Of a stretch of 64,000 nt of DNA, positions 18,027 to 26,206 are shown piece by piece. Source of the stretch: JAMOAD01 sp023621955 (GTDB lineage: Bacteria; Acidobacteriota; Aminicenantia; JAMOAD01). The stretch's first letter is position 1. Every line of letters starts with the position of its first letter. The translations under genes were made by a program, and so were the position numbers. The DNA lies in assembly GCA_035403085.1 (NCBI GenBank), contig DAONEM010000003.1, positions 32,390-96,389 on the forward strand, given 5' to 3'. The notes beneath the pieces were generated by a model. The model did not search any database. It saw nothing but the letters and a program-made list of their open reading frames with translations, and was not told the origin of the DNA.

Positions 18027-19233
18027 ACGGGATCATTTCGTAGGCATAGACGTAGGCAGCAAGAAGGTTGTCTGCCTCATCGGACGTAAGGGAGAGCTTG
18101 AAGAGCTGAACATCATCGGAATCGGAGTCCGGGAGAGCCGGGGGGTGAAAAACGGCGTCATCATCGACCTGGACGCTACGGCGGGAGACATCGAAGAGGC
18201 CGTGAAAGAGGCTGAAACCATGGCCTATCTGGATGTGGAGGAGGCCCTGGTCTCGATTTCCGGCGCCCACCTTCAGAGCCTGAACTCCCTGGGGACCATC
18301 AACGTCATGGGAAAGGAGAAGATCACCTCCGAAGATGTGGACAGGCTCCTCGTCCAGGCCAGAAGCATCGCCATCCCCAACGATAGGGAGATTCTCTATG
18401 TCCTTCCTCAGGAGTACACTCTCGACTCGCAGAGCGGAATCGTCAACCCTGTGGGAATGACCGGGACAAAGCTCGACATTAAAGTCCATATCATTACGGC
18501 CTTGAGCGCCGCGGTCCATAACCTGACCACTTGTATCAACAAGGCGGGAGTGGGGATCAAGGCGATCATTCCCAGTTATATCGCCGCCGCAGAGACCACG
18601 TTGAACGCCGACGAAAAGGAGTTGGGTGTTGCCCTCCTCGATGTGGGCGAAGGAACTTCGGATATCGCCTTCTTTGAAAAGGGAAGCCTCTGGAGCTCTT
18701 TCGTCATGGCGATCGGGGGGAACTACTTTACCAGGGATATCGCCATCGGGTTGAGAACTTCCATCGCCGATGCGGAGAAGATCAAGAGACGTTACGGGAC
18801 GCTGATCATGCCTGGCAACAGGGACGAGACGGCTATCAAGATCCCCTCCGTGGGAAGCGGAAAAGAGAAAACCATCCCTATCGATATACTCATCGATATT
18901 CTCTCTCCCAGGGCCGAAGAGTTGCTGGGAATCTTCAAACAGCAGATCGGCAACAGCGGTTCGTTGAAATACATGAACGCCGGTGTCGTGATCACGGGCG
19001 GTTGCGCCAACCTTAAAGGCCTCGACGAAAAGGCGGAAAACGTCTTCGGCCTTCCTTCCCGGGTCGGTTGTCCCGGGGCGGGAATCGAAGGACTCTTGGA
19101 CAGGGTACGCTATCCGGAATTTTCCGTGGCTGTCGGACTCTTGTTCCTTGCGGCCCGGCAGTTTGGGGGCGGTCAAGGCACAGAGGGAAAAGGACTCCTC
19201 TCAAAAATGAGAAGCTTGTTTGAGAGGTTTTAA
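18019..19233 (+). CDS. ftsA: cell division protein FtsA
   Basis: 404 residues. An actin-fold protein that tethers FtsZ to the membrane. FVGIDVGSKKV at 7-17 is the phosphate-1 loop, LLDVGEGTSDIAFF the phosphate-2 loop, and VVITGGCANLKGL the adenosine motif. The C-terminus (LLSKMRSLFERF) is a likely amphipathic membrane-targeting helix. ftsZ follows after 29 bp. Confidence 0.94.
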   Translation: MGKRDHFVGIDVGSKKVVCLIGRKGELEELNIIGIGVRESRGVKNGVIIDLDATAGDIEEAVKEAETMAYLDVEEALVSISGAHLQSLNSLGTINVMGKEKITSEDVDRLLVQARSIAIPNDREILYVLPQEYTLDSQSGIVNPVGMTGTKLDIKVHIITALSAAVHNLTTCINKAGVGIKAIIPSYIAAAETTLNADEKELGVALLDVGEGTSDIAFFEKGSLWSSFVMAIGGNYFTRDIAIGLRTSIADAEKIKRRYGTLIMPGNRDETAIKIPSVGSGKEKTIPIDILIDILSPRAEELLGIFKQQIGNSGSLKYMNAGVVITGGCANLKGLDEKAENVFGLPSRVGCPGAGIEGLLDRVRYPEFSVAVGLLFLAARQFGGGQGTEGKGLLSKMRSLFERF

Positions 19234-19262
19234 TGTGATATGAAAGAAAGAGGAGGCTTGGG

Positions 19263-20453
19263 ATGAAAGAGGCTTTCATCAGGATTGCTCCGATTGAGGA
19301 GAAAGAGCCGATTACCAAGATAAAGGTCGTAGGCGTTGGCGGTGGCGGCGGAAACGCACTCAACCACATGGTTGAAGAGGGTGTCGACGGTGTCGAATTC
19401 ATAGCCGTCAACACGGATTCTCAGGACTTGGCCAAGAGCCTTGCCGGAAGGAAGGTCCAGATCGGTGAGAAACTCACCGGAGGCCGGGGAACCGGAGGAC
19501 AGCCTGAGCGTGGAAAGGCGGCGGCCGAAGAGAGCGCCGATCTCCTGGCCGATATGGTGAAGGGGGCCAACATGGTCTTCATCACCGCCGGTATGGGAGG
19601 CGGAACCGGAACCGGAGCCGCCCAGATCATCTCCGAGGTGGCCCGTAAAGCCGACATTCTGACCGTGGGCGTCGTCACGACCCCCTTCAAGGTCGAGGGG
19701 TCCCTGAAGATGAAGAAGGCCATGTCGGGAATCGCGGCCCTCAAGGCCCATGTGAACTCCCTCATCATCATCCCCAACGAGAAGCTTCGGGAGCTGGGCG
19801 GAGGGAAGATGCCCCTCAGAGAGGCTTTTCGTCAGGCCGACTCCCTCCTCTTGAACGCCGTCAAGGGGATCTCCGAACTCATCGTCTCCCCGGGCTTCAT
19901 GAACGTCGACTTCGAAGATGTCAAGACGGTCATGAACATGGGGGGAATCGCCATCATGGGGATGGGGGACGGCGAAGGCGAAGGGAAGGCCCTGGACGCC
20001 GTGCGTCAGGCCATCGAGCACCCTCTCCTGGAGCGGAAGAACATCCAAGGCGCCCGGGGGATCCTCCTCAACTTCACCTGTGGTGAAGACACCTCGGTGG
20101 ATGAGATCACCTCGGCGGTGGAGTATCTGACCAAGGAGGCCTCTCCGGAGGCGGAGATCAAGTTTGGACTCGTCTTCGACGACAAGTACCAGAACAAGAT
20201 CAAGGTCACCGTCGTGGCAACGGGTTTCAAGGAGGATGAGGTCCGTCAGGCGGAGGAGGCTTCCCTGAAAGATCCGATTCAGCCCTTCTCAGAAGATCCT
20301 ATGGTCCTGGACCCCTACAGCGGAATCTCGACGATCGAGAACAGGGGCAACACCGGCGCCCTGAACTGGGGAAACACCCCCAAGGGGTTCGAACCTAAGG
20401 GCTTCGAGACAAGGAACCTGGAAGAGCCTACCTTCCTCCGTAACAAGGTTTAA
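19263..20453 (+). CDS. ftsZ: cell division protein FtsZ
   Basis: 396 residues. The tubulin-like GTPase that forms the division ring. The N-terminal VGVGGGGGNAL, the tubulin signature GGGTGTG at 112-118, and the T7/synergy loop region are present. A linker after ~320 ends in the conserved tail LEEPTFLRNKV (386-396), which recruits FtsA and other partners. GAGGAGG precedes the ATG. The stop codon overlaps the stop of the convergent methyltransferase gene, with no terminator between. Confidence 0.95.
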   Translation: MKEAFIRIAPIEEKEPITKIKVVGVGGGGGNALNHMVEEGVDGVEFIAVNTDSQDLAKSLAGRKVQIGEKLTGGRGTGGQPERGKAAAEESADLLADMVKGANMVFITAGMGGGTGTGAAQIISEVARKADILTVGVVTTPFKVEGSLKMKKAMSGIAALKAHVNSLIIIPNEKLRELGGGKMPLREAFRQADSLLLNAVKGISELIVSPGFMNVDFEDVKTVMNMGGIAIMGMGDGEGEGKALDAVRQAIEHPLLERKNIQGARGILLNFTCGEDTSVDEITSAVEYLTKEASPEAEIKFGLVFDDKYQNKIKVTVVATGFKEDEVRQAEEASLKDPIQPFSEDPMVLDPYSGISTIENRGNTGALNWGNTPKGFEPKGFETRNLEEPTFLRNKV

Positions 20454-21208
20454 ACGGAGTCCAACCCCGCGCTATAGGCCTGGGCCATGAGGATGGCTCC
20501 GGCCGTGGCCACTCCGAGGGAATCGGTCCTCCCGGTTGTCGGAACCGTCACCCTTGTATGGGGGAGCGCCGAGAGGGTCTCCTCCAGCCCGTGGCCTTCG
20601 TTTCCCAGAACGATCACCAGAGGTCTCTGGAATCTCACCCTGTCCGTCCTCGCTCCTCCCCGGGGGGAGGTGAGGTAGAGGGTGTACCCGCTCTTCTGCA
20701 GGGAAGAGAGTTTTACGGAGAGGTTCACGTCTTCCAGGAAAGGGATGGAGAAAAGGGAGCCCATACTCGACCGGATGACCTTTGGGTTGTAAGGGGAGGC
20801 GCATCCAGGGGAGAGAAGGATCTGAGCGACACCGAAGAGGAGGGCGTTTCGAAAGAGGGTCCCCAGATTCCCTGGATCTTGGACCCTCTCAAGAGCCAAG
20901 ACCGTCTCCGGCCGCGAGGGCTGAGGAGGGGAGAGGAAGGGGAAGAGGGCCATGAGTCCGGGGGGAGCCTCCAAGAGGGAGAGGGAGGACATCTGGGCCG
21001 GGGTGACCAAGAGTCCCTTCTCCCTGTATGGGAGCCGTTCCCCTCTCTCCAGGTACTCTTCTGTGACCAGGAGCACCCGGGGAGAAAGTCCGGCGCCGAG
21101 GGCCTCCCGGTAGATCTTGGGGCCCTCGGCGACGATCAACCTCTCCTCCTTGAGGCGGTGGAGGAGGAGGCGGAAGCTTTTGATACGGCCACTCCCGGCC
21201 TTTTCCAT
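20450..21208 (-). CDS. TrmH/SpoU-family RNA 2'-O-ribose methyltransferase
   Basis: 252 residues. An N-terminal substrate-binding domain (L30e-like) is followed by the SpoU knot domain with motif 1 QDPGNLGTLFRNA, motif 2 VIVLGNEGHGLEE and motif 3 TDSLGVATAGAIL. Enzymes of this type methylate ribose in rRNA or tRNA; the exact target (RlmB-like or other) cannot be read from sequence. The ATG one base after the purH stop fits; the frame extends upstream, into purH. It is probably cotranscribed with purH and converges on ftsZ. Confidence 0.88.
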   Translation of the reverse strand: MEKAGSGRIKSFRLLLHRLKEERLIVAEGPKIYREALGAGLSPRVLLVTEEYLERGERLPYREKGLLVTPAQMSSLSLLEAPPGLMALFPFLSPPQPSRPETVLALERVQDPGNLGTLFRNALLFGVAQILLSPGCASPYNPKVIRSSMGSLFSIPFLEDVNLSVKLSSLQKSGYTLYLTSPRGGARTDRVRFQRPLVIVLGNEGHGLEETLSALPHTRVTVPTTGRTDSLGVATAGAILMAQAYSAGLDSV

Positions 21209-21209
21209 A

Positions 21210-22736
21210 TCAGTGTTTGAAGTGGCGGATGTGGGTGAGAAAGAGGGGAATCGAGAGTTCCTCACAGCGGGCGATGACCTCCTTGTCCCTGATCGAGCCG
21301 CCCGGTTGGATCACGGCGCTGACCCCAGCCTGGAAGGCGACTTCTATGGAATCGGAGAAGGGGAAGAAGGCCTCCGAGGCCAAGACCGAACCCTTCAGGG
21401 CCGGGGAGTCTTTGACCCTGTCGACGGCGAAGCGTACGGCGTCGACACGGGAGGTGAAACCTGTGCCGATGGCCACGATCCTTTCGTTGTTGACAATGCA
21501 GATGGCGTTGCTCTTCAGGTGCTTGACGATGGTCCAAGCGAAGAGGAGGTCCTTGATCCGTTCCTCCGGGAGGGAAGGACCGGCTACCTGTTCGTAACGG
21601 GGCTCTTGATCACGCCAGAGAGAGTTGTCTTGCTCCTGAAGCAGGAAGCCGCCGTCCAGAAGGGTCAAGTTGAGATCCCTGTGAGGAGGGCGCTTTTGAA
21701 GGATGACCCGAAGGTTCTTCTTGGTCGCCAGCAGGGCGAGGGCCTCTTTCGAAAAGGCCGGAGCCGCGATGACTTCGTAGAAACTCTTCGTGATCTCAGC
21801 GGCGGTCTCTTCGTCTACCTCGACGTTGAAGCCGATGATCCCACCGTAGGCGGAGAGGGGGTCTCCCTCCAAGGCCAGCCGGTAGGCGGCGCTGACGGTG
21901 TCGGCCAGGGCGGCTCCGCAGGCGTTGTTGTGCTTCGTGATGGCGCAGAAGGGACGGGGAGGCGGGTAGTCCGCTACCAGGGCCATAGTCTCGTAGAGGT
22001 CCTTGATGTTGTTGTAAGAGAGCTCCTTGCCCTGAAGCTGTTGGAGGCCCTGGATGTAGGAGTGAGGGGGGACCGAAAAGAGGGCGGCCTTCTGGTGGGG
22101 GTTTTCGCCGTAGCGGAGTTCCTGGTGGCGTCTTCCTCCCAGGAGAAAGTAGGGGAGGTCGATCTCCTCACCGTCCGCAAGGTAGCGTGCGATCAGGGAG
22201 TCGTAGAACCCCGTGGTCAAGAAGGCCTTCAGGGCCATCTTCTTTCGGAACCCTTTCGCCTCTTCCTCATCCTTCAAGCCGAGGAAGCCCGGGTAGTCGG
22301 TGGGGTCGGTGATGATGGTGACCCAGCGGTGGTTCTTGGCGGCGGCGCGGACCATGGATGGGCCGCCGATATCGATGAACTCGATCATCTCGTCCGGGGT
22401 GAGCTTCCCCTCCTCCCAAACCTTCTCGAAGGGGTAGAAGTTGACGACCACCAGGTCGATGGAGGGGATTTCCTGCTCCTCCCTGACCGCATCGTCTGTG
22501 CCTCTGCGGTAAAGAACGCCGCCGAAGACCTTGGGGTGAAGGGTCTTCACGCGACCGTGAAAGATCTCTGGAAACCCGGTGATCTCTTCGACCGGTGTCA
22601 CTGTGAAGCCTCTCTCTTGAAGGAACTGGGCGGTGCCGCCCGTGGAGAGAAGCCGGTAGCCTTTGGCGGTCAGCTCCTTGGCGAACTCCTCAAGACCTGT
22701 CTTATCGTAAACCGAGAGTAGGGCGTAACTGTTCAT
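21210..22736 (-). CDS. purH: bifunctional AICAR formyltransferase/IMP cyclohydrolase PurH
   Basis: 508 residues. It catalyses the last two steps of de novo IMP synthesis. The N-terminal IMP cyclohydrolase (MGS-like) domain has STGGTAQFL and GRVKTLHPKVFGG; the AICAR transformylase domain has the catalytic KHNNACGAA. Length is normal for the family. The start is the ATG at 22736 preceded by a strong GGAGGTGA; an in-frame GTG upstream lies inside that ribosome site. An extended -10 promoter sits just upstream. Confidence 0.95.
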   Translation of the reverse strand: MNSYALLSVYDKTGLEEFAKELTAKGYRLLSTGGTAQFLQERGFTVTPVEEITGFPEIFHGRVKTLHPKVFGGVLYRRGTDDAVREEQEIPSIDLVVVNFYPFEKVWEEGKLTPDEMIEFIDIGGPSMVRAAAKNHRWVTIITDPTDYPGFLGLKDEEEAKGFRKKMALKAFLTTGFYDSLIARYLADGEEIDLPYFLLGGRRHQELRYGENPHQKAALFSVPPHSYIQGLQQLQGKELSYNNIKDLYETMALVADYPPPRPFCAITKHNNACGAALADTVSAAYRLALEGDPLSAYGGIIGFNVEVDEETAAEITKSFYEVIAAPAFSKEALALLATKKNLRVILQKRPPHRDLNLTLLDGGFLLQEQDNSLWRDQEPRYEQVAGPSLPEERIKDLLFAWTIVKHLKSNAICIVNNERIVAIGTGFTSRVDAVRFAVDRVKDSPALKGSVLASEAFFPFSDSIEVAFQAGVSAVIQPGGSIRDKEVIARCEELSIPLFLTHIRHFKH

Positions 22737-22757
22737 CCTGGTCACCTCCGAAGAAGA

Positions 22758-22766
22758 ATTATAACA
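22758..22766 (-). promoter_or_regulatory. extended -10 promoter of purH
   Basis: Minus strand reads TGTTATAAT, a perfect TGnTATAAT extended -10. The start of transcription should fall near 22751, giving a leader of about 15 nt that is mostly the ribosome site. No good -35 box is seen, as is common for extended -10 promoters. No purine riboswitch fits in this space. Confidence 0.6.
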
Positions 22767-22777
22767 TATCCCGCAGG

Positions 22778-24508
22778 CTACTCTTCTGTCGTCTCGTCGA
22801 GCCCGTATTTGCGAAGCTTGAGGTCCAGGGTTGTTCTGGAGATCCCCAGATGCTGGGCTACCTCGGACTTACGCTTCTTGAAGACCTCCATGGCCGTCAG
22901 GATGTGCCTGCTCTCAACCTCTTCCAGAACCCGGCGGAGCTCCCACTCTTCGGAGTTGGGGGGGAGGGCGGAGAGCGACGACGGGGTGACGACCCGGCGA
23001 CGGAGGTGCTTCTCCCGGATGAGATCTCCAGGGTCGCAGAGAACGATCGCCCTTTCGATCTCGTTTTCCAGTTCCCGGATGTTGCCTGGGTAGGGGTAGT
23101 TCAGTAGATGGCGCAGGGCCTTGGAGCTGATTCCGGCGATACTCTTGCCGTACTTTTCGCTGTAGATGGTCATGAAATGGTCCACCAGGGGGGGAATGTC
23201 CTCCCTTCTCTCCCGAAGGGGGGGGATCATGAGGTCTTCGGCGCTGATACGGTAGAAGAGGTCCGGCCGGAAGGTTCCCTGGTCGATGGCATCCTGAAGA
23301 ACCTGGTTGGAGGCCGAGAGTATTCGTACATCCACCTTCTTGAGGTGGTTGCCGCCCAGGGAGTAGAACTCCTTGAATTGGATGGCCCGGAGAACCTTCG
23401 GCTGGGTGTTCAGGGACATGGCGCTGATCTCGTCGAGGAAGAGGGTTCCCCCCTGGGCCATCTCGAACTTCCCCTTCCTGGGAGCGGTTTCCGTGGCCGC
23501 TCCTTTCTCGACGCCGAAGAGCTCGGCCTCGATGAGACTTTCCGGAAAGGCCGCGCAGTTGATCGCGACGAAGGGGCCGTCCCGTCTCAGGCTCTCTTCA
23601 TGGATGAAACGGGCCATGACCTCCTTTCCTACCCCGGACTCTCCGGTGAGGAGGATGGACATCTCCGTCTTCGCCAACCGTGAGGCTCTCTCGACGAGTT
23701 CTTTCATGAGGAGGGAGCGGGAGATGACCCCGGACCTCTCCGGGTGCCGTCTCTCAACCTGGGGGGGAGGTTGAGGAGGGGGCTTCTCCCCCTCTATCCG
23801 TTCGATGAGGGCGGCCATCTCAGGGAAGATGTAGCGGAAGCGGGTCGTGTCGGGAGCGACGAGGGCGAAGATCCCCTCTCTGGGGAGAAGGTGGAGGGTG
23901 AGGCCTTCAAAGGTGGGTAAACCGTCCCTCAGCATGGTTTCCGCCTTGCCGAGAAGATCGTCCAGGTTGCCCCGGTGGGCTAGAATCCGGAAGGTGTTCT
24001 CCGGCAGGCGCCTGGCCAAGAGGAGTTGAGAACACTCCGGCATGGTGTGCTCGATGAGACGGTCCAGGAGAACCGAGAGGTTTCCCCGGGCGAAGGCTTT
24101 CAGCATCTCCAGGGGAGTCTTCTCGGCGATTCTGTTGATGGTGCGGGTCTTGGTCCAATCCTTGGGGGTCACGTTGACCAGACGTTCCCCTTGGGGGAGA
24201 GGAAACCCGTCATCCTCGGCGACCTCCTCGACGGTGATGGTTGAAGTGCCCAGCATGAGGCGGTCCCCATCTTTCAACTCGCTCTTTTGAACCGGGGCTC
24301 CGTTCAGGAAGATCCCGTTCAGACTGTCTAAGTCTTCGATCGTCGGGGGAAGATCTTTTTGAAGGGCCAGGGAGCCGTGGCGCCGGGAGATCGTGTTGTC
24401 TGGGATCTGAATGTCACAATCGTCCTGGGAGCCGATCAGGAAGGTCCCCGAGTAGAGGTAGAAGAGGCTCTTTTCGCCGGAGGAGAGGGAAACGGTCAGG
24501 AGGTACAT
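22778..24508 (-). CDS. FHA-domain AAA+ (NtrC-type) transcription regulator with altered GAFTGA loop
   Basis: 576 residues. An N-terminal FHA domain (GSQDDCDIQIP at 26-36, SRRH 41-44, SLNG 62-65) would bind phosphothreonine peptides. A middle part (~120-240) may be GAF-like. The AAA+ domain has Walker A GESGVGKE (289-296), Walker B GGTLFLDE (353-360) and arginine fingers R413/R420. The Fis-type helix-turn-helix is near the C-terminus (SEVAQHLGISRTTLDLKL). The loop that contacts sigma54, GAFTGA in the family, reads GAATET at 336-341, so sigma54 activation is doubtful. FHA in place of a receiver domain implies control by a Ser/Thr kinase. Confidence 0.88.
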   Translation of the reverse strand: MYLLTVSLSSGEKSLFYLYSGTFLIGSQDDCDIQIPDNTISRRHGSLALQKDLPPTIEDLDSLNGIFLNGAPVQKSELKDGDRLMLGTSTITVEEVAEDDGFPLPQGERLVNVTPKDWTKTRTINRIAEKTPLEMLKAFARGNLSVLLDRLIEHTMPECSQLLLARRLPENTFRILAHRGNLDDLLGKAETMLRDGLPTFEGLTLHLLPREGIFALVAPDTTRFRYIFPEMAALIERIEGEKPPPQPPPQVERRHPERSGVISRSLLMKELVERASRLAKTEMSILLTGESGVGKEVMARFIHEESLRRDGPFVAINCAAFPESLIEAELFGVEKGAATETAPRKGKFEMAQGGTLFLDEISAMSLNTQPKVLRAIQFKEFYSLGGNHLKKVDVRILSASNQVLQDAIDQGTFRPDLFYRISAEDLMIPPLRERREDIPPLVDHFMTIYSEKYGKSIAGISSKALRHLLNYPYPGNIRELENEIERAIVLCDPGDLIREKHLRRRVVTPSSLSALPPNSEEWELRRVLEEVESRHILTAMEVFKKRKSEVAQHLGISRTTLDLKLRKYGLDETTEE

Positions 24509-24513
24509 GGAAG

Positions 24514-24542
24514 ACTATACCCGAGGAGAGAGGGAAAGGCAA
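24514..24542 (-). promoter_or_regulatory. promoter of the FHA-AAA+ regulator, probably leaderless
   Basis: On the minus strand TTGCCT (24542-24537), 17 bp, then TATAGT (24519-24514). The ATG begins 5 nt after the -10 box, so transcription should start at or next to the A of the start codon. No ribosome-binding sequence precedes the ATG. Confidence 0.55.
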
Positions 24543-24616
24543 GAGAAAATGTCCAATAGTTGAACGCGAATGTACGGGGTCTGGACGTTGCGGGGGCTTC
24601 GTCTAGGGGAAGGCCG

Positions 24617-24801
24617 CTCCAGTCTTACTTCCCTTGTATGGCACGAAAATTGACTAGAAAATATTGGTTGGACTATCGGATTTGATCCAACGGGGGTCTC
24701 ATAAGGAAAGGGTAGAAGGGGAGAACGATGGCCTTGGGCTTCTCTGTTGAGAAGTCGGGGCCGTCGTCTTCTCTCCTGAAGTGCCATGCAGCGACTGGGA
24801 G
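24617..24801. ncRNA. candidate structured RNA in the 24.5-24.9 kb intergenic region
   Basis: Nested complementary segments suggest one folded unit of ~185 nt. CTCCAGTC (24617-24624) pairs with GACTGGGAG (24793-24801), with one bulge. TGTATGGCAC (24635-24644) pairs with GTGCCATGCA (24781-24790), with one U-G pair. GTTGGA (24667-24672) pairs with TCCAAC (24686-24691). An imperfect long hairpin runs from 24717-24733 to 24759-24777, capped by CTTCTC-TGTT-GAGAAG. The orientation cannot be decided, since paired segments work on both strands apart from the wobble, which favours plus. No known RNA family was recognised. The rest of the gap (24802-24890) shows only weak short hairpins. Confidence 0.35.
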
Positions 24802-24890
24802 GAAACCCTTCGCTTGGTCTTAAACGTTAACCGCCTCTTCGAGAGAACGGTCTGTCTGCCCATAAAACACTGCTCTTGACGAGAGGGTGC

Positions 24891-25439
24891 TTATTTTAAC
24901 GATTGTCCGATTCTTTCCGCCTTTAATAGCGCATCAGTATGGAGAATATCCCCGACTTTCAAGACCCCTGGAACCAGTAACTTGGCAAGGTCGGTCCACT
25001 TCTGGTAGGCCCCGATGAGCTCATAGGTCTTCACCAAGCCTTCGAAATCGGCTTCCTCCGTTGTTTCGGCACAGGCGAGTAAGAGGCTCTCATGAATATT
25101 GCTCCTTCTGCCTCCCACGAGCAGTGCGTACATTTTATCCAGGGCCGCTTTCAGCGGCGTTGGGAAAGTGAACCAGTACATAGGTGTCACCAGGACGAGG
25201 GTATCGCTTTGCTCCATCAGCGGAGCCAAGGCGTTGAAATCGTCCCCGAACACGCAGGCTTCTCCCTGTGAGTAGCATCTGTCGCAGGCTTTACAGCCGA
25301 CGATTCTCTTTAAGCCGGTTTCATATTTGTCCACCCTGTTCCCAGCGGCCTTCGCCCCCTTGATAAAGGCATCCGCCAACAGGTCGCTGTTGCCTCCCTT
25401 CCTGGGACTGCCTGTAAGCACCAAGATGTTTCTGCTCAT
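24891..25439 (-). CDS. flavodoxin-family NAD(P)H-dependent FMN oxidoreductase
   Basis: 182 residues. A flavodoxin-like fold with the FMN phosphate loop GSPRKGGNS at 10-18 and a cysteine-rich loop with C49, C52, C55 and C62, as in iron-sulfur-flavoprotein-like and related FMN reductases; TPMYWFTFP is the second flavin-contact segment. Its redox partner is unknown. The ATG overlaps the acetyltransferase stop (ATGA) and has GGAGG 7 nt upstream. Base composition is visibly less GC-rich than the surroundings and codon choice differs, so the pair was probably acquired by transfer. Confidence 0.82.
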   Translation of the reverse strand: MSRNILVLTGSPRKGGNSDLLADAFIKGAKAAGNRVDKYETGLKRIVGCKACDRCYSQGEACVFGDDFNALAPLMEQSDTLVLVTPMYWFTFPTPLKAALDKMYALLVGGRRSNIHESLLLACAETTEEADFEGLVKTYELIGAYQKWTDLAKLLVPGVLKVGDILHTDALLKAERIGQSLK

Positions 25440-26050
25440 TGATAACCTCCTTCCAGATACTCTCTATGCCGGTTCTTCCAAAAGCGAGAGTCTTCGTCTG
25501 TGATGGGCCGCAACACTCTGCACGGGTTTCCTACGGCGATCACACCGCTGGGAATACTTCTTGTCACCACGGAGCCGGAACCGATCACCGTGTTGCTACC
25601 TACGGTAACGCCGGGGTTGATGACGCTGTTTCCGCCGATCCAGACATCGTCGCCGATGACGACAGGCTTTCCGTATTCCAGGCCGGTTGCCCGCACGGCC
25701 GCGTCCATGGGGTGGGCGGCCGTATAAATACAGACTCGGGGGCCCAAGAGAACGCGTTCACCGATGGTCACAGGGCAGACATCCAGGATGATGCAGTCGT
25801 AGTTGGCGTAGAAACCCTCTCCTACAGAGACGTGACAACCATAGTCGCAATGGAAAGGGGGCTCAATCCAGATCTTTTCACCGGTCGAGCCGAACAACTC
25901 TTTTAAGAAGCCCATACGCTTGCTAGACTCGCCCTCCAGGGTTTGGTTGAACAGGCGGATGAGTCGTTTTGCGTTTTTGTTCATCCTTACCAGCTCTTCG
26001 TTCTGGGCGTTGTAGAGCCGGCCTGAAAGCATTCTCTCTCTCTCCGTCAA
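25436..26050 (-). CDS. maltose/galactoside-type sugar O-acetyltransferase
   Basis: 204 residues. An acetyl-CoA-dependent left-handed beta-helix (hexapeptide repeat) enzyme. The Mac domain (MTERERMLSGRLYNAQNEEL) comes first; then hexapeptide repeats, the catalytic His in YTAAHPMD, and the GNPCRVLRPI end typical of LacA/Maa. Start is TTG at 26050, chosen because the family begins with exactly this MTEKEKMLxG-like segment; the first internal ATG would cut it. It is coupled to the flavodoxin gene and shares its lower GC. The natural substrate may be a sugar detoxified by acetylation. Confidence 0.87.
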   Translation of the reverse strand: MTERERMLSGRLYNAQNEELVRMNKNAKRLIRLFNQTLEGESSKRMGFLKELFGSTGEKIWIEPPFHCDYGCHVSVGEGFYANYDCIILDVCPVTIGERVLLGPRVCIYTAAHPMDAAVRATGLEYGKPVVIGDDVWIGGNSVINPGVTVGSNTVIGSGSVVTRSIPSGVIAVGNPCRVLRPITDEDSRFWKNRHREYLEGGYQ

Positions 26051-26074
26051 GGAGAACCCCCTCTTGAATTGGCG

Positions 26075-26112
26075 ATAGGCTAAGAATAGCCTATTCAGAG
26101 GTTCAGGATCAA
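26075..26112 (-). promoter_or_regulatory. promoter with overlapping dyad upstream of the acetyltransferase
   Basis: On the minus strand TTGATC (26112-26107), 18 bp, then TATTCT (26088-26083). A perfect inverted repeat ATAGGCTA-AGAA-TAGCCTAT at 26075-26094 covers the -10 box, the position of a repressor operator. It could alternatively be a weak terminator of the upstream Memo-like gene, but no T-run follows. Confidence 0.45.
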
Positions 26113-26206
26113 GTCGGTGAGTTCAGGGCATAGACGTGACGAGGTAAGAAGAGCCTGAAGAGCCCACCGGTTCATCCTCCACAGCGGGAGGACGGACAAA
26201 GGTTGG

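Noticed and set aside
24515..24787. Possible 90-residue protein in the 24.5-24.9 kb gap
   Set aside because: Basic low-complexity sequence without ribosome site, covering the promoter and the candidate RNA helices.
24617..24801. Idea that the folded intergenic segment is 6S RNA
   Set aside because: The length fits, but the bubble is strongly asymmetric (about 70 nt against 3 nt), unlike the 6S open-promoter mimic.
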